Origin: Oscillospiraceae bacterium
Lineage (GTDB): Bacteria > Bacillota > Clostridia > Oscillospirales > Acutalibacteraceae
Assembly (NCBI GenBank): GCA_031283835.1
Contig: JAITBA010000013.1
Coordinates: forward strand, 1-5,004
Length of the DNA: 5,004 nt
Reading direction: 5' to 3'
The position numbers were made by a program, and so were the translations under genes. This document shows positions 1 to 5,004 of the stretch, piece after piece. Position 1 is the first letter of the stretch; the number at the start of each line of letters is the position of its first letter. Under the pieces are notes generated by a model. The model was given only the letters and a program-made list of their open reading frames with translations, was not told the origin of the DNA and searched no databases.

Positions 1-714
1 GCCCGCGAAATTATGGACGACCTGCTGCGCAACCTGGAGGCCGCAAAAGAAACGCAGTTGCCCATTTGCCAAGACACCGGCATGGCCGTGGTTTTTGCGG
101 AACTGGGACAGGACGCGCATATCACCGGCGGCGGGTTTGAGGACGCCGTTCACGCGGGCGTAGCCAAGGGCTACACCGAAGGATTTCTGCGCTGCTCGGT
201 GGTGGGCGACCCGCTGCGCCGCAAAAATACAGGCGACAACACCCCTGCCGTGCTGCACCTGCGCTTGGTACCGGGGGACACCCTGCACCTGGCAGTGTGC
301 CCCAAGGGCTTTGGCAGCGAAAACATGAGCCGCCTGCAAATGCTTACCCCGGCGGCAGGCGCAGACGATATCGTCAATTTTGTGGCCGAAACCGCGCGCC
401 TGGCCGGCGGCAACCCCTGCCCGCCCATGGTGCTGGGCGTGGGCGTGGGCGGCAACTTCGAATCCGTGGCGCTGCTGGCCAAAAAAGCCTTGTGCCGCAA
501 CGCCGGGGCGCACAACGCCGACCCCTACTACGCCGCCATGGAAACCCGGATGCTGGAACGCGTGAACCAACTGGGCGTGGGGCCCCAGGGCTTCGGCGGC
601 CAAGCCACGGCGCTATGGGTGGCCATTGAGGCCGCGCCCACACACATTGCGGGCCTGCCCGTTGCCGTGAACGTTGGCTGCCACGTGACGCGGCACGCGC
701 AAGCGACGCTCTAA
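1..714 (+). CDS. fumA: Fumarate hydratase (class I, Fe-S) alpha subunit, 5'-truncated by window edge
   Basis: The alpha subunit of the oxygen-sensitive class I fumarase interconverts fumarate and (S)-malate in the cytoplasm, using a [4Fe-4S] cluster, together with a beta subunit. The reading frame is open from base 1, so the true start lies upstream; 237 residues are visible, against roughly 280 for the family. Numbered from the first visible codon, three cysteines match the spacing of the cluster ligands in class I fumarases: C23 in PICQDTG, C140 in GNPCPPMVLGVGVGG and C227 in VNVGCH. The GFGSENMS block near residue 105 is also typical. The stop is TAA at 712-714. No beta-subunit gene follows, although alpha is commonly followed directly by beta in bacteria; beta would have to be upstream or elsewhere. 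The related L-tartrate dehydratase alpha subunit cannot be excluded from sequence alone, but fumarase is more likely. Confidence 0.93.
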   Translation, partial: AREIMDDLLRNLEAAKETQLPICQDTGMAVVFAELGQDAHITGGGFEDAVHAGVAKGYTEGFLRCSVVGDPLRRKNTGDNTPAVLHLRLVPGDTLHLAVCPKGFGSENMSRLQMLTPAAGADDIVNFVAETARLAGGNPCPPMVLGVGVGGNFESVALLAKKALCRNAGAHNADPYYAAMETRMLERVNQLGVGPQGFGGQATALWVAIEAAPTHIAGLPVAVNVGCHVTRHAQATL

Positions 715-729
715 ACGAAACGACAAAAA

Positions 730-758
730 TGCACCGAATGCACGAAACTGAATACAAT
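730..758 (+). promoter_or_regulatory. Candidate promoter for the proline-rich gene
   Basis: A -10-like TACAAT at 753-758 (5 of 6 matches to TATAAT) lies 17 bases after TGCACC at 730-735, which matches TTGACA at only 3 of 6 positions. Transcription would start near 765, inside the inverted repeat, which is compatible with translation from 814 but not from 757. The AATACAAT string also resembles the -10 of the mother-cell sporulation factor sigma-E (CATACA-type), but no matching -35 is visible. The call is weak: read-through from the fumarase gene is equally possible, because no terminator is seen between the two genes. Confidence 0.25.
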
Positions 759-815
759 GGAACAGGACACCCTCCCTTTGGTGCCCGATGTAACGATGAA
801 AGGATCCTGTTCCAT
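757..815 (+). promoter_or_regulatory. 11-bp perfect inverted repeat in the leader of the proline-rich gene
   Basis: ATGGAACAGGA at 757-767 is the exact reverse complement of TCCTGTTCCAT at 805-815. The right arm fills the space between the Shine-Dalgarno sequence and the start codon and includes the first two bases of the ATG at 814. Within the 37-base loop, CCTTT (775-779) can pair with AAAGG (799-803), the core of the ribosome binding site. If transcription starts at or upstream of 757, the RNA could fold so that both the ribosome binding site and the start codon are hidden. Such a leader could act as a translational switch; a DNA operator is the alternative. The repeat is directly visible and its function is inferred. 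Confidence 0.5.
798..804 (+). promoter_or_regulatory. Ribosome binding site deciding the start at 814
   Basis: GAAAGGA lies 9 bases before the ATG at 814, whereas the in-frame ATGs at 757 and 796 have no purine-rich sequence at a useful distance. The same GAAAGG core precedes mtnA and murC in this window, which supports it as the local Shine-Dalgarno form. Confidence 0.6.
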
Positions 816-1311
816 GCCAATGCTAAACGGATGTTGTGGTTGGAATGACAACTGGTGCAACAGAGGCAAACCTCTCTGCTGCGACGCGCGACCGCGGGCT
901 TGCGAGCGCAGCCAACCAAGCGTCCCGCCGCCCTGCGGATCAAACTGGTGGAACCGCCCGGAACCACCCGAGCCATATCCTCCTTGCCCTCCATATCCAC
1001 CGCCAAAGCCACCTTTCCCGCCGCCTTATCCGCCGCAGCCGCCGAGGCCGCCCGCACCATATCCGCCTTGCCCTCCATATCCACCGCCAAAGCCGCCTTT
1101 CCCGCCGCCCTATCCGCCGCAGCCGCCGAGGCCGCCCGCACCATATCCTCCTTGCCCGCCCTATCCACAACCGCCAAAGCCGCCTTTCCCGCCGCCCTAT
1201 CCGCCGAACGCGCAACAGGAATATGATGTTGTGCCCGTGTGCGAATACTACTACTTCCCCGCAAGAGACCGTGGCAACAATGGGCACTATGTGTGCGCAA
1301 AGTACTATTAA
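814..1311 (+). CDS. Hypothetical Cys/Pro/Tyr-rich tandem-repeat protein
   Basis: I do not recognise this gene. From the ATG at 814 it encodes 165 residues in three zones. Residues 1-53 are rich in Cys and Trp, with CC pairs at 7-8 and 22-23 and further Cys at 15, 30 and 41. Residues 54-131 hold three tandem 28-residue units (the last incomplete) that are about two-thirds proline, with regularly placed Tyr, Phe, Lys and one Cys per unit. Residues 132-165 form a Tyr-rich tail with Cys at 143 and 161. There is no signal peptide or membrane segment, so it is probably cytoplasmic or assembled into a structure inside the cell, for example a spore coat layer (speculative). The repeats should form polyproline II helix, and the PPP runs probably need elongation factor P. 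The frame is supported because substitutions between repeat copies fall only on third codon positions and are all synonymous, and because the glycine-rich frame on the opposite strand is broken by stops. An in-frame ATG at 757 would give 184 residues, but it lacks a ribosome binding site. Confidence 0.72.
   Translation: MPMLNGCCGWNDNWCNRGKPLCCDARPRACERSQPSVPPPCGSNWWNRPEPPEPYPPCPPYPPPKPPFPPPYPPQPPRPPAPYPPCPPYPPPKPPFPPPYPPQPPRPPAPYPPCPPYPQPPKPPFPPPYPPNAQQEYDVVPVCEYYYFPARDRGNNGHYVCAKYY
973..1206 (+). repeat. Three tandem 84-bp coding repeats (28-residue Pro/Tyr units)
   Basis: Copies lie at 973-1056, 1057-1140 and 1141-1206; the third stops after 22 codons and runs into the unique tail. Each unit starts PYPPCPP, has KPPFPPPYPP in the middle, and the two full copies end RPPA. 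Nineteen of 28 residues are proline. Copies 1 and 2 differ at three bases, and copies 2 and 3 at three bases plus one inserted CAA (Gln) codon. All six substitutions are synonymous proline third positions. The pattern points to duplication by slippage or unequal recombination in a translated sequence, with copy number probably variable between strains. Confidence 0.92.
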
Positions 1312-1339
1312 TTTTGAAAACAGCTGCCCCTTTGCGGGC

Positions 1340-1375
1340 AAAAAATGGCGCCGTCGGTGATGAAACCGGCGGCGC
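1340..1375 (-). terminator. Rho-independent terminator of the rnhB transcription unit
   Basis: Read on the - strand, 16 bases after the rnhB stop, GCGCCGCCGGT and ACCGACGGCGC form an 11-bp stem with one G-T wobble around a 6-base loop (1348-1375). The bases CA follow and then six T (1345-1340). A smaller 5-bp hairpin (1325-1340) lies just beyond. On the + strand the stem is not followed by a T-run, so it should not efficiently terminate the converging proline-rich gene. Confidence 0.88.
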
Positions 1376-1391
1376 TGGCGCATTGGGGGTT

Positions 1392-1982
1392 CTAGCGATG
1401 CAGAAAGCTTGGCCGGTGCGCCGCGCAAGGGCCGAGGGTTTGCAAAGCTTCGTAATGCGCTTTGGTGCCATAGCCCTTGTGCCTGGCAAAGCCATAACCG
1501 GGGTATTGCACGTCCAGGGCACGCATGGCGCGGTCGCGTTCTACTTTGGCCAGAATGGACGCCGCCGCAACACTGGCGCACAGGGCGTCGCCCTTTATAA
1601 TTGTTTGGCAGGGAATGACGAGCGGGGGCTTCTGGTTGCCATCGACCAGCGCAAAATCGGCCGGGAGAGCAAGACCCTCCACCGCGCGGCGCATAGCCAG
1701 CAGCGCCGCCCGCAGAATATTGTGGGTTTCGATTTCTTCTATTGTGGCAAAAGCCACGCAACTTGCCACGGCCTGCGCACGGATCCTATCGTAGAGAGCT
1801 TCGCGCTTTTTTTCCGTGAGCTTCTTGGAATCAGCAAGCCCCGGCAGGTCATATATCGGTGGCAAAATCACCGCGGCGGCATAAACATCACCCGCCAGCG
1901 GCCCGCGGCCCGCTTCGTCTACGCCGCACACCAGCCGAAACCCCCGGGCCAGCTGCCGCGCCTCAAACGGTTCGAACACCAT
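1392..1982 (-). CDS. rnhB: Ribonuclease HII
   Basis: This enzyme cleaves the RNA strand of RNA-DNA hybrids and nicks 5' of single ribonucleotides misincorporated in DNA, the first step of ribonucleotide excision repair in the cytoplasm. The 196-residue length is normal for the family. The four acidic metal-binding residues are visible: D22 and E23 in VDEAGRGPLAGD, D114 in LVDGNQ and D132 in IIKGDA. The signatures ADSKKLTEKKRE (50-61), ASILAKVERD (141-150) and YPGYGFARHKGYGT (160-173) agree. The start ATG (1982-1980) is preceded by a strong AGAGGGGGAG ribosome binding site. The gap to the murC stop is only 21 bases, so rnhB is probably co-transcribed with murC, and an intrinsic terminator follows it. 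Confidence 0.97.
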   Translation of the reverse strand: MVFEPFEARQLARGFRLVCGVDEAGRGPLAGDVYAAAVILPPIYDLPGLADSKKLTEKKREALYDRIRAQAVASCVAFATIEEIETHNILRAALLAMRRAVEGLALPADFALVDGNQKPPLVIPCQTIIKGDALCASVAAASILAKVERDRAMRALDVQYPGYGFARHKGYGTKAHYEALQTLGPCAAHRPSFLHR

Positions 1983-2003
1983 GCGCTCCCCCTCTGCGTC
2001 GCT

Positions 2004-3383
2004 CTATTTTGCTTCCCATTTGGCAATCATCAGTTTGGCGGCTTTGTAGATGTCGCCGCAGCCCAGCGTGAGCACAAGATCGCCCGCCTCGGCGTTGGCC
2101 ACCACGTAGTCGGCCACTTCGTCGAATTCGTTGAACCACACGCTACCGGGGCACTGCTCCGCCAAATCCGCCGTAGAAACCCCGTAGGTGTTGACCTCCC
2201 GCGAACCCATGATTTGGGTTAGCACAACTTTGTCGGCAACCGCAAGGGCCTTCGAAAAATCGTGCAGCAGCAGCGCCGTGCGTGAGAACGTGAAGGGCTG
2301 AAACACCGCCCACACCCGTTTGTAGGGCATCAGCTTGGCGGCGGCGAGGGACACTTCCAACTCCCTGGGGTGGTGGGCATAGTCGTCGACCACCGTAACG
2401 CCGCGGTAGGTGCCCAGCACCTCAAAACGCCGCCCTGCCCCTTTAAAGGCCGCGACGCCGCGCTCACAATCGAGGATGCTCGCGCCCGAAAACATGGCCG
2501 CCGCAATGGCCGCCAGCGAATTCGACACGTTGTGCTCCCCCGGCACCTGCAGGCGGATGGTGGTTAGGAATTCGCCGTGATAGAGCAGATCGTAACGGGC
2601 GAAAGCACCGTCCATAGCCACGTTCACCGCGCGGAAAAAGTTTTCTTCGGAGCGGCCGAACGAAATGACCCGCTTGCATTTCGCGCCCTCCAAAACTTGC
2701 CGCGTGTTAACGTCGTCGCCGTTGAAGAGGACGGCCTTGCTTGCCATGGACGCAAACTTGCGGAAGGAAGCCTGCAAATTCTCTTTTGTTTTGAAGTACT
2801 CCATGTGGTCTTCGTCGACGTTAAGTAAAACCACCACGTCCGGGTCCAGTTCCAAAAAAGAGTCTTTGTATTCGCAGGCCTCGCACACCATGTGCTCGCT
2901 TTTGCCCACCAAACCGTTGCTGTTGGTTTCGGGCAGCCGTCCGCCAATCACCGCCGAAGGACGAAGCCCTGCCGTGCGCATAATCTGCGTAAGCATGGCG
3001 GTGGTGGTGGTTTTGCCGTGGGTGCCGCACACGCACAGGCAGTTGCCATAGCGGCGCGTGATAGCGCCCAGCAGCTTGGCGCGCTCAAAGGTGGGCACAC
3101 CGGAGGCCTTGGCGGCCACCAGCTCGGGGTTGTTGGGCAGCAGCGCCGCCGTGTAGACGATCATTTCGGCCCCCGCAATATTTTCGGCGCACTGGCCCAT
3201 CCGCACCGGGATTCCCAAGGCCTTCACACGGTCGAGTGTTTCGCTCGTGTTGTTGTCGGAACCCGTGATCTCGTAGCCCTCGCTATGTAAAATCTCTGCC
3301 AGGGGGCACATGCCCGAACCCCCAATGCCAATAAAATGCACTCGCTTTATCTTGGCAAGAACCTCGTCAATCGCCTGCTTCAT
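2004..3383 (-). CDS. murC: UDP-N-acetylmuramate--L-alanine ligase
   Basis: MurC uses ATP to add L-alanine to UDP-N-acetylmuramic acid, the first amino acid of the peptidoglycan stem peptide, in the cytoplasm. The product is 459 residues, within the normal range. The three Mur-ligase domains are visible: an N-terminal UDP-binding Rossmann domain with HFIGIGGSGMCPLAEIL (16-32); a central ATPase domain with the P-loop CGTHGKTTTT (119-128), NVDEDHMEYF (188-197) and PGEHNVSNSLAA (281-292); and a C-terminal domain with GRRFE (317-321), DDYAHHP (333-339), VFQPFTFSRT (360-369) and LGCGDIYK (440-447). The ATG at 3383 is chosen because GAAAGGG (3400-3394) lies 10 bases before it; an in-frame GTG at 3410 would add nine residues without homology support. 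It lies 77 bases after mtnA, behind an AT-rich promoter-like region, and 21 bases before rnhB. Confidence 0.97.
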   Translation of the reverse strand: MKQAIDEVLAKIKRVHFIGIGGSGMCPLAEILHSEGYEITGSDNNTSETLDRVKALGIPVRMGQCAENIAGAEMIVYTAALLPNNPELVAAKASGVPTFERAKLLGAITRRYGNCLCVCGTHGKTTTTAMLTQIMRTAGLRPSAVIGGRLPETNSNGLVGKSEHMVCEACEYKDSFLELDPDVVVLLNVDEDHMEYFKTKENLQASFRKFASMASKAVLFNGDDVNTRQVLEGAKCKRVISFGRSEENFFRAVNVAMDGAFARYDLLYHGEFLTTIRLQVPGEHNVSNSLAAIAAAMFSGASILDCERGVAAFKGAGRRFEVLGTYRGVTVVDDYAHHPRELEVSLAAAKLMPYKRVWAVFQPFTFSRTALLLHDFSKALAVADKVVLTQIMGSREVNTYGVSTADLAEQCPGSVWFNEFDEVADYVVANAEAGDLVLTLGCGDIYKAAKLMIAKWEAK

Positions 3384-3418
3384 AAGAATACTGCCCTTTC
3401 TGAGAATCACAAATGGAT

Positions 3419-3448
3419 ACTATAATATGATACCAAATATTGGGACAA
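3419..3448 (-). promoter_or_regulatory. Candidate sigma-A-type promoter for murC-rnhB
   Basis: The 77-base gap between mtnA and murC is much more AT-rich than its surroundings. On the - strand, TTGTCC (3448-3443) and TATAGT (3424-3419) are separated by 18 bases. An alternative pair, TTGCAT (3455-3450) and TATCAT (3432-3427), has a 17-base spacer. Either would give a short leader before murC. No mtnA terminator hairpin is seen here, so read-through from mtnA is also likely. Confidence 0.5.
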
Positions 3449-3460
3449 AATGCAAGTGAA

Positions 3461-4456
3461 TTATTTCGACAATCTTTGCAAGTCGTCCGGCGCCAGCACG
3501 CCGTGCTCTGTCACGAAGGCAGTGATATTTTTGTGCGGCACCACATCAAACGCGGGATTATAGATATCGACGCCCGCCGGGGCCATGGGCTTGGCGTACC
3601 ACAGGGCGGTCAACTCCTCCCCTGCCCTTTGCTCGATGGGGATTGCGGTGCCCGCGGTGATTGCGGCGTCGTAGGTGGAAAACGGCGCGCAAACATAGAA
3701 CGGCACGCCAAAATGCCGGGCGAGGATGCTAAGACCCAAGCTGCCGGTTTTGTTGGCGGCATCGCCGTTGCGCGCCACGCGGTCTGCACCAACAAAAACC
3801 GCGTCAACAGCCCCCCGCGCCAGCAGGCCCGCCGCCATGTTGTCGCACAGCAGCGTAACAGGCACCCCTGCTTCGCGCAGTTCCCAGGCGGTTAGGCGCG
3901 CGCCTTGCAGCAGCGGCCGGGTTTCGTCGGCAAAAACCCGCACCCGCTTGCCCTGCTCCGTCGCAACGTACACAGGCGCAAGGGCTGTGCCGTAGCGCAC
4001 CGCCGCCAACCGCCCGGCGTTGCAGTGGGTCAAAATCGCGCCGCCGTCCCGCAGCAGCGCGCTGCCCTGCACGCCAATCTTGCGGCAAGTTGCAATGTCT
4101 TGCGCCCAGATTGCCTGCGCTTGCACCGCAAGGCTTTCCGGGTCGTGCGCGCCGGCCAGCATGCGGTTGATAGCCCAGGCAAGGTTCACAGCCGTTGGGC
4201 GCACCCGCTTTAGCCTTTCGGCGCAGGTGAGCAGCAGCGCTTCGTGGAAGGGCCGCATTTCGGCCGCCAAAACAGCCAGGCCAATGGCCGCCGCCACGCC
4301 GATGGCCGGGGCTCCCCGCACCTGCAATGTCCGAATCGCCTGCTCCACAGCTTCCGCCGTGTGCAGCGAGAGAATTTTTACTTCGTTCGGCAGCAGGGTC
4401 TGGTCGATGATACACAGGCGATTGCGGTCGCGGTCAAACCATACGGTGTCAGTCAT
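3461..4456 (-). CDS. mtnA: S-methyl-5-thioribose-1-phosphate isomerase
   Basis: MtnA converts the aldose 5-methylthioribose 1-phosphate to the ketose 5-methylthioribulose 1-phosphate in the methionine salvage pathway, which recycles methylthioadenosine left over from polyamine synthesis and radical-SAM chemistry. The fold is related to eIF2B alpha subunits and is cytoplasmic. The product is 331 residues, slightly shorter than many members. Diagnostic motifs are VRGAPAIG (46-53), RPTAVNLAWA (86-95), ILTHCNAG with the catalytic C145, ADETRPLLQGARLTAWEL (176-193), CDNMA (204-208), VGADR with the catalytic D225, ANKTGS (234-239) and YNPAFDVVP (299-307). The start ATG at 4456 has GAAAGG (4468-4463) 6 bases upstream. 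It lies 54 bases downstream of uvrA on the same strand. No other salvage gene (mtnK, mtnN) is within the window. A related ribose-1,5-bisphosphate or methylthioribulose-shunt isomerase role is possible but less likely. Confidence 0.95.
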   Translation of the reverse strand: MTDTVWFDRDRNRLCIIDQTLLPNEVKILSLHTAEAVEQAIRTLQVRGAPAIGVAAAIGLAVLAAEMRPFHEALLLTCAERLKRVRPTAVNLAWAINRMLAGAHDPESLAVQAQAIWAQDIATCRKIGVQGSALLRDGGAILTHCNAGRLAAVRYGTALAPVYVATEQGKRVRVFADETRPLLQGARLTAWELREAGVPVTLLCDNMAAGLLARGAVDAVFVGADRVARNGDAANKTGSLGLSILARHFGVPFYVCAPFSTYDAAITAGTAIPIEQRAGEELTALWYAKPMAPAGVDIYNPAFDVVPHKNITAFVTEHGVLAPDDLQRLSK

Positions 4457-4510
4457 GAAGAACCTTTCGTTGGCAAATCATCTCAAGGCTATGCGTGCGG
4501 ATTTTAAATT

Positions 4511-5004
4511 TTATTCGGCCAGCACCTTGCGCAAATATTGCCCGGTGTAGGAACCGGCGCAGGCCGCTACTTCTTCTGGGGTGCCTTCGGCCACAATAAC
4601 ACCGCCGCCGTCGCCGCCTTCGGGGCCAAGGTCAATCACCCAGTCGGCGGTCTTAATCACATCCAGGTTGTGTTCAATCACCAGCACGGTGTTGCCGCCT
4701 TCCACCAGCTTTTGCAACACCTCCAGCAGGCGGTGCACATCGGCGGCGTGCAGGCCGGTGGTTGGCTCGTCCAGGATATAGATTGTCTTGCCGGTGTTGC
4801 GCTTGGCAAGTTCGGTGGCCAGCTTGACCCGCTGTGCCTCGCCGCCCGAAAGCGTGGTGGCGGGTTGGCCAATCTTCACGTAGCCCAAACCGACTTCGTG
4901 GAGCGTGCGCAGCTTGCGATGGATTTTTGGAATGTTCTCGAAGAAGTTCATGCCTTCCTCGATGGTCATTTCTAGCACGTCATAGATGCTTTTGCCCTTG
5001 TATT
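4511..5004 (-). CDS. uvrA: UvrABC system protein A, C-terminal part (5' end beyond the window)
   Basis: UvrA is the damage-recognition ATPase of bacterial nucleotide excision repair; as a dimer it loads UvrB onto lesions. Only about 163 of the roughly 940 residues are visible, covering the C-terminal part of the second ABC ATPase domain. From the window edge the frame reads YKGKSIYDVLEMTIEE, followed by FFENIPKI, the ABC signature LSGGEAQRVKLATEL, the Walker B region IYILDEPTTGLH, and the H-loop VIEHNLDVIKTADWVIDLGP, then GGDGGG. The protein ends with TGQYLRKVLAE and TAA at 4513-4511. Its stop is 54 bases before mtnA with no terminator between them, so mtnA may be co-transcribed with uvrA. 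Confidence 0.97.
   Translation of the reverse strand, partial: YKGKSIYDVLEMTIEEGMNFFENIPKIHRKLRTLHEVGLGYVKIGQPATTLSGGEAQRVKLATELAKRNTGKTIYILDEPTTGLHAADVHRLLEVLQKLVEGGNTVLVIEHNLDVIKTADWVIDLGPEGGDGGGVIVAEGTPEEVAACAGSYTGQYLRKVLAE

Noticed and set aside
960..1210. A glycine-rich reading frame on the - strand across the repeats, which could resemble a Gly/Tyr coat protein.
   Set aside because: It is interrupted by TAG and TAA stops wherever the + strand has CCC-TAT or CCT-TAT, whereas the + strand frame is intact with synonymous variation.
374..1522. A 382-codon open frame on the - strand antisense to the fumarase and proline-rich genes.
   Set aside because: It covers conserved fumarase codons and the terminator, and its repetitive Ala/Lys/Asp section is simply the reverse of the proline repeats. 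No family motif is seen.
940..1761. A 273-codon Arg/Trp-rich open frame on the - strand.
   Set aside because: It overlaps rnhB in another frame, and its RR/W pattern is the reverse complement of CCN proline codons.
1239..2222. A 327-codon open frame on the + strand antisense to rnhB and murC.
   Set aside because: rnhB and murC are unmistakable on the other strand; the long antisense frame reflects GC-rich codon structure.
3398..3426. An exact TATAAT on the + strand at 3421-3426, which could drive antisense transcription into mtnA.
   Set aside because: The -35 candidate 17 bases upstream (TTCTGA) matches poorly, and the AT-rich stretch is better explained as the murC promoter on the other strand.
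4457..4510. The uvrA-mtnA gap, checked for a SAM riboswitch or terminator as seen near some methionine genes.
   Set aside because: At 54 bases it is too short for a SAM riboswitch and shows no stable stem with a T-run; only the mtnA ribosome binding site is supported.

Overview
This window looks like chromosomal DNA from a fairly GC-rich member of the Clostridia (Bacillota), possibly of the Oscillospiraceae/Ruminococcaceae type. That placement is inferred from the protein sequences, the GAAAGG-like ribosome binding sites and the presence of a two-subunit class I fumarase; it is not based on a database match. No tRNA, rRNA, CRISPR array, insertion sequence or phage gene is visible.

Left part (1-1311, + strand): the window opens inside the fumarate hydratase alpha subunit gene, whose 3' end is at 714. 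A 99-base gap follows. It holds an 11-bp perfect inverted repeat whose right arm runs into the probable start codon of the next gene. That gene (814-1311) encodes a small, unrecognised protein with a Cys-rich head, a proline/tyrosine-rich middle of three 28-residue tandem repeats, and a Tyr-rich tail. It is the one non-housekeeping item here and the main point of interest.

Right part (1340-5004, all - strand, read right to left): the 3' end of uvrA (nucleotide excision repair), then mtnA (methylthioribose-1-phosphate isomerase, methionine salvage), murC (UDP-N-acetylmuramate--L-alanine ligase, peptidoglycan precursor synthesis) and rnhB (ribonuclease HII). Gaps are 54, 77 and 21 bases. An AT-rich, promoter-like stretch precedes murC, and a strong intrinsic terminator follows rnhB. 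This suggests that murC-rnhB is a transcription unit, with or without read-through from uvrA-mtnA. The genes belong to unrelated pathways and the cluster reads as ordinary housekeeping. The rnhB unit converges with the proline-rich gene; the terminator between them has its T-tract only on the rnhB side.
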